Origin: Chitinophaga sp. CB10
Lineage (GTDB): Bacteria; Bacteroidota; Bacteroidia; Chitinophagales; Chitinophagaceae
Length of the DNA: 64,000 nt
Assembly: GCA_001870995.2 (NCBI GenBank)
Contig: MLAV02000008.1
Location: 228,301-292,300, forward strand
Reading direction: 5' to 3'
This document shows, in pieces, positions 46,004 to 54,457 of the stretch; the stretch's first letter is position 1, and the number at the start of each line of letters is the position of its first letter. A program made the position numbers and the translations under genes. The notes beneath the pieces are model-generated. The model worked only from the letters and a program-made list of their open reading frames with translations. It had not been told where the DNA came from and made no database searches.

Positions 46004-46324
46004 ATGAATATTAAAGTCACGCCTAATAACCTGAGTAAGCTGGAAAAGATCTTCGAAGATGCAAAGTATGTGCTTCGGTTTGAGAAGGGCACCTTTAACT
46101 CCGGCTATTGTATCCTCGAGCATAAAAAGGTGGTGGTGATCAATAAGTTCCTCAACCTGGAAGGGCGCATCAATACCCTGCTGGATATCCTCACCACGCT
46201 CCCGCTCGACGAGGAGCTGCTGACGGCAGAATCCCATAAACTTTACAAACAGATTATCAACAGCAAACCCATACCGGATGCCGAAGATGGCGATATCGCC
46301 CCGGAACCGGATCAGGCGGTATAG
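46004..46324 (+). CDS. Small conserved protein of unknown function
   Basis: 106 residues, no signal or membrane helix. Residues 1-85 look like a small alpha/beta domain (ITPNNLSKLEKIFEDAKYVL-like start, then KGTFNSGYCILEHKKVVVINKF given here in parts: GTFNSGYCILEH, KKVVVINKF); the tail is acidic (DAEDGDIAPEPDQ). I do not recognise a named family. It probably forms a unit with the metallohydrolase 24 nt downstream. Confidence 0.7.
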   Translation: MNIKVTPNNLSKLEKIFEDAKYVLRFEKGTFNSGYCILEHKKVVVINKFLNLEGRINTLLDILTTLPLDEELLTAESHKLYKQIINSKPIPDAEDGDIAPEPDQAV

Positions 46325-46348
46325 CAGGTAACGACAAATGAATAGGGC

Positions 46349-47110
46349 ATGAAAGTAACATTTCTAGGAACGGGGACATCGCAGGGAGTACCGGTAATAG
46401 CTTGTGGTTGCGAGGTGTGCACCTCTGCGGATCCGCGGGATAAGCGGCTGCGCAGCAGCATCATGGTGTCGTCGCCGGCAGGGAACATCGTAGTGGATAC
46501 CACGCCGGATTTCCGCTACCAGATGTTACGGGCAAAGGTGCAACACCTGGAAGCCGTGCTGATAACGCATTCCCACAAGGATCATATCGCCGGCATGGAT
46601 GATATACGGGCTTTCAACTATTTCCAGCAAAGCCCGATCGATATTTACGCCACTGATTTCAGCCAGAATGTGATCATGCGGGAATTCGCCTATGCCTTTG
46701 CGGATTATAAATACCCCGGTATCCCGGAAATCAACCTGAAGATGCTGGAAGACGAACCGTTTGCGGTGAACGGCCTAACGGTGACGCCTATACAGGTCAT
46801 GCATTACAAGATGCCGGTAACCGGTTTCCGTTTCCATGATTTTACCTATATCACGGATGCCAATTTCATTGCCCCGGAAGAGAAGGATAAGATCAGGGGA
46901 TCGAAGATACTGGTGGTAAATGCCCTGCGTAAGGAAAAGCATATTTCCCACTTTACCCTTGATGAAGCGATTGCGTTGGGCAGGGAGCTGGAAATACCGC
47001 AGGTGTACTTTACGCATATCAGCCACCAGCTGGGCAGGCATGCAGATGTATCGAAAGAGCTGCCGGAGGGCATGGCGCTGGCTTACGACGGACTTACCCT
47101 TGATATTTAA
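46349..47110 (+). CDS. PhnP-like MBL-fold phosphodiesterase
   Basis: Metallo-beta-lactamase hydrolase with a structural zinc knuckle CGCEVC near residue 19, as in PhnP, and the metal motif THSHKDHIAGMDD (about 70-82); other ligands in TDANF and THISHQLGRH. PhnP opens cyclic ribose phosphates; some relatives act on lipoyl or nucleotide substrates. No phosphonate genes are near, so the substrate is open. 253 residues. Confidence 0.87.
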   Translation: MKVTFLGTGTSQGVPVIACGCEVCTSADPRDKRLRSSIMVSSPAGNIVVDTTPDFRYQMLRAKVQHLEAVLITHSHKDHIAGMDDIRAFNYFQQSPIDIYATDFSQNVIMREFAYAFADYKYPGIPEINLKMLEDEPFAVNGLTVTPIQVMHYKMPVTGFRFHDFTYITDANFIAPEEKDKIRGSKILVVNALRKEKHISHFTLDEAIALGRELEIPQVYFTHISHQLGRHADVSKELPEGMALAYDGLTLDI

Positions 47111-47127
47111 TACATACTATATTCCGT

Positions 47128-47174
47128 CACCGGGGATCGCGGCTTATATGCGCTGCGGTCCCCGGTGTCATTTT
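47128..47174 (+). terminator. Terminator after PhnP-like gene
   Basis: Stem CACCGGGGA / TCCCCGGTG with inner GC-rich pairs, then TCATTTT. Confidence 0.75.
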
Positions 47175-47273
47175 AATGCCTGCCCCTGGCTGAAAAAATT
47201 GTGTTGTTAACATCCGCTAAAGGATTGACCGGCGGCATGGCGCTAATTTCGCCTGTCCAAATTTTGTTAACCC

Positions 47274-48158
47274 ATGTGGAAATACTTTATGAAGGAGTTC
47301 CTTACCTTCTCCCGGAAGGAGCGTGCCGGCATTTATACCCTGATACTGTTGTTGGCGCTCTGTTGCGGCATGCCCCGTTTTGTAGCCTGGTACCGTGCGG
47401 CAGACGGGGCGGACACGCTGGCATTCCGGCGGGAGGTGCTGTTGTTTGAAGCTTCGCTGGCGAAGGCTGCCCGCCGGCCTGCCGCCGCTGCTGCGATAAA
47501 CCTACCGGCCACATTATTTTACTTTGATCCCAATCGCATCGGAATGGAGGACTGGCTGCAGCTGGGCGTACCGGAAAGGACAGCCGGCAGCATTCAGCGC
47601 TACCTGGGTAAGGGCGGGCGTTTCCGCAAGCCGGAGGACCTGCGCAGGATTTACAGCATGCCGCCCCCGCTGGCGGATAAGCTGCTGCCTTATGTGCGGA
47701 TTGCGGAGGAGGCGCGGGTAACGGCCCCGGGTACACGACAGGTAAGGAGAGGCCCGGCCATGCTGGATATCAACAGGGCCGATACCCTGCAATGGGATGC
47801 GCTGCCGGGCATCGGACCCGGTTACGCCCGGCGCATCTGCAAGTTCCGGGATAAGCTGGGCGGCTTTTACAGTGTGGAGCAGGTAGCCGAAACGTATGGA
47901 CTTCCGGATTCGGTATTCAAAAAAATCAAACCATTTCTCAAGATCGGTGACAGTTCTCTAAAAATTATGGACCTCAACCTCACAGATGAAAAAACTTTGG
48001 CGTCCCATCCATACATACGTTATAAACTGGCCGGTATGATAGTGGCGTATCGCAATGCCCATGCGGGTTTCAGGAGTATGGAAGAGTTGCGCAGCCTGCC
48101 GTTGGTGGATGATATTATTTATCGTAAACTTGAATATTACATACAGATAAAACCTTAA
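47274..48158 (+). CDS. Helix-hairpin-helix (ComEA-like) protein
   Basis: N-terminal membrane helix (about 19-38) and three helix-hairpin-helix modules: about 105-145, 165-215 (DINRADTLQWDALPGIGPGY) and 230-290 (DLNLTDEKTLASHPYI). These bind DNA in ComEA, the uptake receptor of competence, but related three-module proteins of unknown role exist in Bacteroidota. 294 residues. The next gene starts 12 nt later. Confidence 0.85.
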   Translation: MWKYFMKEFLTFSRKERAGIYTLILLLALCCGMPRFVAWYRAADGADTLAFRREVLLFEASLAKAARRPAAAAAINLPATLFYFDPNRIGMEDWLQLGVPERTAGSIQRYLGKGGRFRKPEDLRRIYSMPPPLADKLLPYVRIAEEARVTAPGTRQVRRGPAMLDINRADTLQWDALPGIGPGYARRICKFRDKLGGFYSVEQVAETYGLPDSVFKKIKPFLKIGDSSLKIMDLNLTDEKTLASHPYIRYKLAGMIVAYRNAHAGFRSMEELRSLPLVDDIIYRKLEYYIQIKP

Positions 48159-48170
48159 ACAATACCCGTT

Positions 48171-49310
48171 ATGAATTTTGAGCCCACTGAAGAACAACAA
48201 CAGATCGCACAAACAATCCGGGATTTTGGGAAGAAAGCCATCCTGCCACATGTAATGGAGTGGGACGAGCAGCAGGAGTTTCCGGTAGACTTATTTAAAG
48301 AGCTGGGAAAACTTGGCCTGATGGGCGTATTGGTGCCTGAACAGTATGGCGGGAGCGGACTGGGATATCTGGAATATGTAACCGTGGTAAGCGAAATAGC
48401 CCGCTTCTGCGGCGCGATTGGCCTGAGTGTGGCGGCGCATAACTCGCTCTGCACGGGGCATATCCTCCAATTCGGCAACGAGGCGCAGAAGCAGCGCTGG
48501 CTGCCCAAACTGGCCACGGCGGAGTGGATTGGGGCATGGGGCCTTACCGAGCCTAACACCGGCTCCGACGCCATGAACATGAAATGCGTAGCCAGAAAAG
48601 ATGGCGACGATTGGATACTGGACGGTACCAAATGCTGGATCACGCATGGCAAGAGCTGCGATGTGGCAGTGGTAATTGCCCGTACGGGCGATGTGCGCGA
48701 TAGTCATGGTATGACGGCCTTTGTTGTGGAGAAGGGCACGCCGGGATTCAGCGGCGGTAAAAAGGAGAATAAACTGGGTATGCGGGCATCCGAAACAGCG
48801 GAGATGATCTTCAGCAATTGCCGCGTTCCGGCGGAAAACGTGTTGGGAGAAGTGGGAGAGGGCTTTATACAGTCCATGAAAGTGCTGGACGGGGGCCGTA
48901 TTTCGATTGCCGCCTTATCCCTGGGGATTGCCAAAGGCGCCCGCGATGCGGCGCTGAAATACGCGAAGGAGCGCTACCAGTTTGACCAGCCGATTGCCAG
49001 CTTCCAGGGCGTATCCTTTAAACTGGCGGATATGGCCACTGAAATAGAAGCGGCCGAGTTGCTTACCCTGCAGGCGGCCGATATGAAGAACCGTAAGGAA
49101 AAGATGACGCAGCAGGCGGCGATGGCTAAATATTACGCTTCCGAGGTGGCGGTAAGGGTTGCCAACGATGCGGTACAGATATTTGGCGGTTATGGCTATA
49201 CGAAGGACTTCCCAGTGGAGAAATACTACCGCGATGCGAAATTATGTACCATAGGGGAGGGTACGTCTGAAATTCAGAAAATAGTGATTGCCAGGGAGGC
49301 GTTACGATAA
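48171..49310 (+). CDS. Acyl-CoA dehydrogenase
   Basis: FAD enzyme for alpha,beta-dehydrogenation of acyl-CoA, short/branched-chain type. Signature AWGLTEPNTGSDA (about 124), substrate-loop residues, and the C-terminal GEGTSEIQK whose Glu is the catalytic base. GYGYTKDFPVEKYYRDAK is typical. 379 residues, normal. Electron-transfer flavoprotein genes are not nearby. Confidence 0.95.
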   Translation: MNFEPTEEQQQIAQTIRDFGKKAILPHVMEWDEQQEFPVDLFKELGKLGLMGVLVPEQYGGSGLGYLEYVTVVSEIARFCGAIGLSVAAHNSLCTGHILQFGNEAQKQRWLPKLATAEWIGAWGLTEPNTGSDAMNMKCVARKDGDDWILDGTKCWITHGKSCDVAVVIARTGDVRDSHGMTAFVVEKGTPGFSGGKKENKLGMRASETAEMIFSNCRVPAENVLGEVGEGFIQSMKVLDGGRISIAALSLGIAKGARDAALKYAKERYQFDQPIASFQGVSFKLADMATEIEAAELLTLQAADMKNRKEKMTQQAAMAKYYASEVAVRVANDAVQIFGGYGYTKDFPVEKYYRDAKLCTIGEGTSEIQKIVIAREALR

Positions 49311-49460
49311 GTTTAGGATTTGATAGAACTGGTACGGATTAATTTAAGAGTGCGAAATTTTTTTAATGTAAAAAAATATTAACTGCAAACCATTCATCTT
49401 TTTTGACAATTAAATGAAACATTACCCCTTTTGTGTTATAGAAAATTGCAAAAGGAACGT
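49311..49460. other. AT-rich noncoding stretch
   Basis: Between acyl-CoA dehydrogenase and the candidate small RNA. TTGACA-like bases at 49403 have no matching partner. No ORF. Confidence 0.4.
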
Positions 49461-49577
49461 TAAATTTGGGTTAATTCATCACTCTTTACCGTTTATCAAC
49501 CTTAACACAAAACTCAAACTAAGATTTGAAACACTTTTACGCAATTTAAGCACCCTGTAACCCGGGTGCTTTTTTTA
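49461..49577 (+). ncRNA. Candidate small RNA (promoter plus terminator)
   Basis: TAAATTTG (49461-49468) fits a -7 element; about 80 nt further is a terminator hairpin AGCACCC / GGGTGCT (49549-49570) with eight T. The segment between has no ORF. A transcript of about 100 nt from near 49475 is predicted. It could instead be the 3' end of the acyl-CoA dehydrogenase mRNA. No -33 match at proper spacing. Confidence 0.4.
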
Positions 49578-49686
49578 GAAGTAACTTTCAAAGCTATTAT
49601 GTAGATAGTTTGAAAAAATAATTAAGACCTGTAATCTCCACGTTATCTAATTGGAAATTTCGATTGTCTGTATCTTATTAAAAACG

Positions 49687-49715
49687 AAAAAGGTCCCGCA
49701 CCCGCGGGACCTTTT
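49687..49715 (-). terminator. Terminator of the clpX unit
   Basis: Perfect 12-bp stem AAAAGGTCCCGC / GCGGGACCTTTT; on the minus strand it ends with TTTTTCGTTTT. Confidence 0.85.
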
Positions 49716-49739
49716 CATTAAGTTCGTTCCTAAGACGGA

Positions 49740-50033
49740 TTATTGATGCTCCTTATCTTTGTTGAAGAAGTCTGTCACCTTATTCTTAGCGGCATCAGCC
49801 CAATCTTCAGCGGTGTCTTTCACATCATCCAGGAAATCGCCTGCTTTGTCCATAAAGCTTTCTCCTTTGGCTTCTGTTTTGCCGGCCATACCCGCAAACC
49901 AGTTGTCAACAGTTCCGGCAATAAACGGAGGCAGTTTGCCTTTCACGTATTCTTTGATTACATCAATCGACTGTGCAGCCTGTTCGGCAGTAAGACCTGC
50001 CTTTTCCTGTAATTGTTGAATAAGTTCCTGCAT
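49740..50033 (-). CDS. Small helical protein, DUF2267-like N-terminus
   Basis: 97 residues. N-terminal half ELIQQLQEKAGLTAEQ then IDVIKEYVKGKLPP recalls the DUF2267 pattern; the C-terminal half is a charged amphipathic helix (DKAGDFLDDVKDTAEDWADA) resembling stress-type proteins. No signal peptide. 32 nt after clpX and before a terminator, so probably co-transcribed with it. Function unknown. Confidence 0.72.
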   Translation of the reverse strand: MQELIQQLQEKAGLTAEQAAQSIDVIKEYVKGKLPPFIAGTVDNWFAGMAGKTEAKGESFMDKAGDFLDDVKDTAEDWADAAKNKVTDFFNKDKEHQ

Positions 50034-50065
50034 GATATTTGGGTTTTAAAGGTTCGTAATCGTTA

Positions 50066-51310
50066 TCAGGCCACCTTCAGTTTTACCAGAGTAGATTTTT
50101 CCAGTTTATTTTCTGCGTACTCTTTGGTAAGTGTAAAGCTGGTTTCGCTGGCGGAAGGCAGTTCGAACATAGCGTCGCTGAGGACCACTTCACAGATGGA
50201 GCGGAGGCCGCGTGCGCCGAGTTTGTATTCCATTGCCTTGTCCACGATATAGTCGATAGCATCTTCCTCTACGATCAGATCGATGTTTTCCACCTTGAAC
50301 AGTTTTTTATACTGTTTTACCAGCGCGTTTTTAGGCTTGGTAAGGATGGCTTTCAGCGTATCCCTGTCGAGAGAATTCAGGTAGGTTACTACCGGCAGAC
50401 GGCCGAGTAATTCCGGAATGAGACCGAATGATTTCAGGTCCTGGGAGTTTACGTAGCGGAGGATCTGCTTTCTGCTTTCTTCTTCTTTTTCTTTATTGAC
50501 GTTAAAGCCAATAGAGTGGGTTTGTACTCTTCTGCTGATGATCCTTTCCACGCCGTCGAATGCGCCGCCGCAGATGAAGAGGATATTTTGCGTATTGAGT
50601 TTGATCAGTTTCTGTTCCGGGTGTTTACGGCCGCCCTGTGGTGGCACCAGTACTTCGGTACCTTCCAGGAGCTTCAGTAAGCCCTGTTGTACGCCTTCGC
50701 CGCTCACGTCGCGGGTGATGGAAGGATTATCGTTTTTACGGGCGATCTTGTCGATCTCGTCGATATAAACGATACCGCGTTCGGCGGCTTCCACATCGTA
50801 GTTACATACCTGGAGGAGGCGGCTGAGGATGCTTTCCACATCTTCACCCACATAACCTGCCTCGGTAAACACGGTAGCGTCTACAATGGTGAAGGGTACG
50901 TTCAGCAGTTTAGCGATGGATTTGGCCAGCAGGGTTTTACCTGTGCCGGTTTCGCCCACCATGATGATGTTGGATTTTTCGATTTCCACCTCATCGTCTT
51001 CAATCTGCTGGTTCAGGCGTTTGTAGTGGTTATATACGGCTACGGCGAGGATTTTCTTGGCGTCGTCCTGACCGATAACATATTCATCCAGGAATTTTTT
51101 GATTTCCATTGGTTTGGAAACCTTTGGCGCGAAATGGGAGGTTGGGGATGACACAGGTTTTTTGCCTGGGGCAAAAAGCTCCTGGTCGATGATTTCCTGT
51201 GCATTCGCTACACAGTTCTCACAAATGTGTCCTTCAGCGCCGGCAATGAGAATTTGCACTTCTTCTTTGGAGCGGTTGCAGAAGGAACAACGAATTTTCG
51301 ATTCTTTCAT
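50066..51310 (-). CDS. clpX: ClpX ATPase of the ClpXP protease
   Basis: AAA+ unfoldase that feeds ClpP. N-terminal zinc domain with four Cys (RCSFCNR and HICENC), Walker A GETGTGKTLLAK (about 118), Walker B YIDEIDKI, sensor 2 GARGLRSI. 414 residues, normal. A terminator separates it from clpP upstream, so the two are not one transcript. Confidence 0.98.
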   Translation of the reverse strand: MKESKIRCSFCNRSKEEVQILIAGAEGHICENCVANAQEIIDQELFAPGKKPVSSPTSHFAPKVSKPMEIKKFLDEYVIGQDDAKKILAVAVYNHYKRLNQQIEDDEVEIEKSNIIMVGETGTGKTLLAKSIAKLLNVPFTIVDATVFTEAGYVGEDVESILSRLLQVCNYDVEAAERGIVYIDEIDKIARKNDNPSITRDVSGEGVQQGLLKLLEGTEVLVPPQGGRKHPEQKLIKLNTQNILFICGGAFDGVERIISRRVQTHSIGFNVNKEKEEESRKQILRYVNSQDLKSFGLIPELLGRLPVVTYLNSLDRDTLKAILTKPKNALVKQYKKLFKVENIDLIVEEDAIDYIVDKAMEYKLGARGLRSICEVVLSDAMFELPSASETSFTLTKEYAENKLEKSTLVKLKVA

Positions 51311-51404
51311 TTCGGAATAGATTATTTTTCGACGAATCTTGGGCGTTGCCTGCTATTTATTGACAGGGCTACAAATTTACACTAAAAATCCGGGCCTTGG
51401 GTAA

Positions 51405-51436
51405 ATAAAAACAGTCCCGCCGTCAGCGGGACTGTT
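51405..51436 (-). terminator. Terminator after clpP
   Basis: Perfect 11-bp stem AACAGTCCCGC / GCGGGACTGTT; on the minus strand TTTTTATTT follows. Confidence 0.88.
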
Positions 51437-51478
51437 AAAATAATCTAAATCAGGTAAATCCCGATCTGATATTAAGAT

Positions 51479-52180
51479 TTACTGTGGAGTATCCAGCTGT
51501 TTTTTCGGATTTTTCTGCAGGACGTCGTCGATGATGCCGTATTCTTTAGCTTCATCAGCGGTCATCCAGTAGTCACGATCGCCGTCTTTTTCCACTTTTT
51601 TCACTGGCTGGCCACTGTGACCGGCGATGATTTCGTTCAGCTCTCTTTTGAGTTTCACGAACTCGCGGGCAGTGATTTCGATGTCAGAAGTTTGACCTTC
51701 CGCACCGCCGTGAGGCTGGTGGATCATTACGCGGGCGTGTTTCAGTGCAGTACGTTTGCCTTTGGTGCCGGCTACGAGCAGTACAGCGCCGAAGGAGGCG
51801 GCCATACCGGTGCAGATAGTGGCAACATCAGGAGAAATGATCTGCATGGTATCATAGATTCCCAGTCCGGCGTAAACGCTACCACCAGGGCTATTGATAT
51901 ACATCTGAATATCGCGGTTGCGGTCGGAAGACTCCAGGAACAGCAGCTGCGCAGTGATTACGTTCGCTACGTAGTCGTTCACCGGGTCGCCCAGGAAGAT
52001 AATACGATCAGCCATCAAACGGGAGAATACGTCCATTTGGGTCATGTTCATCTGGCGTTCCTCGAGGATGTACGGAGTCAGACTGTTGATCTGGTGGCTT
52101 TTGGCATAGCTATCCACTACCAGGCTGCTGATCCCGTGATGCTTGATCGCATATTTTCTGAATTCGTTATTAATGTTCAT
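51479..52180 (-). CDS. clpP: ClpP serine protease subunit
   Basis: Proteolytic chamber of ClpXP. Catalytic Ser in GMAASFGAVL, His in MIHQPHGG, Asp in DGDRDYWM. 233 residues from ATG 52180 (MNINNEFRKY), with a longer N-terminus than E. coli ClpP. The start overlaps the end of tig by 11 nt, so translation is probably coupled. Confidence 0.97.
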   Translation of the reverse strand: MNINNEFRKYAIKHHGISSLVVDSYAKSHQINSLTPYILEERQMNMTQMDVFSRLMADRIIFLGDPVNDYVANVITAQLLFLESSDRNRDIQMYINSPGGSVYAGLGIYDTMQIISPDVATICTGMAASFGAVLLVAGTKGKRTALKHARVMIHQPHGGAEGQTSDIEITAREFVKLKRELNEIIAGHSGQPVKKVEKDGDRDYWMTADEAKEYGIIDDVLQKNPKKQLDTPQ

Positions 52181-53549
52181 GATGGTGATGTTTATGAGGT
52201 AAATTAACAAAATCTTCTGCTTTGATTTCCTCTTCTTTAATATTCACCTTTGCTTCTGCCCAGTCAAACAGTTTTTGGGTGATCATTTCGCGGTAAGTCT
52301 GGTCTACAAATTTCTCATCCTGTAACAGGCGGTCCAGATAGCTGTCTAACCATTCAGCACCGTCTGCGGCAGCGCCACCGTAGTAGCCTAATACTTTTTG
52401 TTTAGCGTTTTCTTTCAGTTCTTCGAAAGAAACTTCCAATTTATTATCGCGAATCAGTTTGTCGCTGATCAGTGTCCAACGCAGTTGATGGTCGAAGCCA
52501 GGATATTCTTTTTCCGCTTCTTCTGCAGTTTTAGGTTTTTCGCCACCTACCTGCAGCCAACGTTTGAGGAATTCTTTTGGTAATTCAATAGGAGTTTCGT
52601 GAACCAGGATTTCGAACAGATCGTTGTGCATGTGGTTCTTCGCCTCAGAATTCCAATACTTTTCGATTTCTTCTTTCAGTTTAGCGCGGAATGCTTCTTC
52701 TGTAGTGATGTTATCCGCGGGATAAACTTCTTTGAAGAACTCTTCGTTTAATTCTCTTTTTTCAATCAGACCTACTTTAGTGATAGTCAGTTTGAAATAT
52801 TTCTGAGCGGCTTCTTTATCGTTTGCTTCGAAGCCCAGATCCTTCAGGATCCAGCCCAGGCGCTGCTCGTCGAAAGAGGTAGCCAGTTGGAATACGATGC
52901 TGTCTTCAGCTTTTTTACCTTTCAGCTGCTCCTGGATGGCAGGAGAGAAATATTTAACCAGCAGCGCATTCTCTTTGCTGATGCCGCCTTCGATCACATT
53001 GCCTGCTGCATCTGATTCTTCGAATTTAACGTTTATAACGTTATCTTCAGAATCAATTGTTTCAGGTTCGGTCATTTTACCGCCTTTCAGCTGTAAACGC
53101 TCTACTTCTTCCTGTACCATTTCGTCGGTAACAGTTACTTTATATTTGGTAAGCGTAGTTTTTTTGTTTTCCAGCGGAGTTACCTCGAAAGTTGGTTTAA
53201 CGCCTACTTCGAAGTCGAAAGAATACTCAGCAGGTGCATTGAAGTCCAGGTTTTTAGCCTCTTTTTCCAGAGACAGTGGCTGACCAAACAGTTCCAGTTT
53301 CTCGTTCTGGATATAACCCATCAGCTCTCTTTCTACAGTTTTCAACACTTCGTCGCTGAAAATGGCAGCGCCGTGCATTTTCTTAACCATGCCTGCAGGC
53401 ACCATTCCTTTACGGAAGCCCGGGATGTTTGCATTCTTAGTGAATTGCTTTACTGCCTTGTCAAAATTAGGAAGGTAATCTTCCTTGCTCACTTTCACAG
53501 TGATCTTATCGTTCAATAAACCAATGTTTTCTCTGGTAACGGTTGCCAT
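52170..53549 (-). CDS. tig: Trigger factor chaperone
   Basis: Ribosome-bound chaperone at the exit tunnel. The ribosome-docking loop is IPGFRKGMVP (about 41-50). The central region (about 155-245) is where the FKBP-type isomerase domain lies, but its hallmark residues are weak, so activity is doubtful. Long C-terminal helical arms follow. The tail ends in HKHHHHEH. 459 residues. Forms a unit with clpP. Confidence 0.93.
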   Translation of the reverse strand: MATVTRENIGLLNDKITVKVSKEDYLPNFDKAVKQFTKNANIPGFRKGMVPAGMVKKMHGAAIFSDEVLKTVERELMGYIQNEKLELFGQPLSLEKEAKNLDFNAPAEYSFDFEVGVKPTFEVTPLENKKTTLTKYKVTVTDEMVQEEVERLQLKGGKMTEPETIDSEDNVINVKFEESDAAGNVIEGGISKENALLVKYFSPAIQEQLKGKKAEDSIVFQLATSFDEQRLGWILKDLGFEANDKEAAQKYFKLTITKVGLIEKRELNEEFFKEVYPADNITTEEAFRAKLKEEIEKYWNSEAKNHMHNDLFEILVHETPIELPKEFLKRWLQVGGEKPKTAEEAEKEYPGFDHQLRWTLISDKLIRDNKLEVSFEELKENAKQKVLGYYGGAAADGAEWLDSYLDRLLQDEKFVDQTYREMITQKLFDWAEAKVNIKEEEIKAEDFVNLPHKHHHHEH

Positions 53550-54001
53550 AATTGAATTGTATAAAATGTTCTTTAAGAAGCAATAATAATTCCTGTTTTA
53601 TTTTTCTGCCATGAAGTCATTCAGAAACACCCGGACGAACGCCCGGAAATCCTCAAAAGGTAAGTGGAGACTGATTTATTCCCGAACAAACCGACTCAGG
53701 AAGTAAGGGGACCTACAGCAAAATTTTGATTGCCATATTGGCATAAAGTCTAACTATCGATCTTACTGCCCGCTGTGGATAAGCTATATGTTCCTGCCCT
53801 GTTTTGCCCAACATCTGTGGTTAAGATGTTGGATTTCATGAATTTATGAAATTTACCCCAATATAGCAGAGCGCGAAGATAGTACGTTTTATTGAAGTTA
53901 AAGGGCAAAACCGGGTTAAAATTTAGTCTGAACAGGTGGAAATCGGGGGGAATTGCGCAATTTTTCCTATAACTGCGGGGGATGAACGAAGGAGTTGGAG
54001 T
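53550..54001. other. Noncoding region with two DnaA-box-like sites
   Basis: No convincing gene. TGTGGATAA (53774-53782) is a perfect E. coli-type DnaA box and TGTGGTTAA (53816-53824) has one mismatch; both point the same way, 42 nt apart. A palindrome ACATCT / AGATGT surrounds the second. Two sites are too few to call an origin. Confidence 0.3.
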
Positions 54002-54026
54002 AAAAAGGCCGGCGGCATACCGGCCG
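54002..54026 (-). terminator. Terminator of the cytochrome gene
   Basis: Minus-strand stem CCGG-rich (GGCCGG / CCGGCC) then TTTTTA. Confidence 0.75.
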
Positions 54027-54119
54027 GTGAGCTTCATACATGCAGCGTATTTGAATTGCCCGCAGGGCTAATTTTCACGTCCGTCCGCGGGTACATTGCA
54101 TATCGCGGAGAGCCTCCTG

Positions 54120-54455
54120 CTAGTAATGCTTCCAGGCATGCAGGTACTTTGAAATATCCCTCAAATCTTTCTTTGATATCTCCTCCTTTTTAAACGATGG
54201 CATTACCCCCAAACCATGGCGCATCTGGAACCGCTTGATAAACTGGGGGGCAGGGTTGGAGCTGATGGCCGGGCCCAGGCCCGCTTCCCCGCCGGGATGG
54301 CATTTATCGCAATAGACCATGTATATCTCTTCGCCCCTGGCTACGCGGCCGGTGGGAGAAAATTCCCGCTGTTTCACGGGCTCGCTTTTCCTGGAAGCGC
54401 ATGCCGCCAGCAAACCGGCTGCCAACAGATATATCAACATGTTTCCTGTTTTCAT
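54120..54455 (-). CDS. Lipoprotein cytochrome c
   Basis: Monohaem c-type cytochrome: haem-binding CDKCH (about residue 49) and axial Met in GVMPSF. Lipobox LLAAC at the N-terminus anchors it to a membrane. 111 residues. Starts 2 nt after the stop of the dehydrogenase gene, so it is very likely its electron acceptor. Confidence 0.9.
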   Translation of the reverse strand: MKTGNMLIYLLAAGLLAACASRKSEPVKQREFSPTGRVARGEEIYMVYCDKCHPGGEAGLGPAISSNPAPQFIKRFQMRHGLGVMPSFKKEEISKKDLRDISKYLHAWKHY

Positions 54456-54457
54456 AA

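Noticed and set aside
53750..54037. Minus-strand ORF of 95 codons
   Set aside because: Runs across the cytochrome terminator hairpin, has no recognisable motif and odd composition; treated as noncoding.
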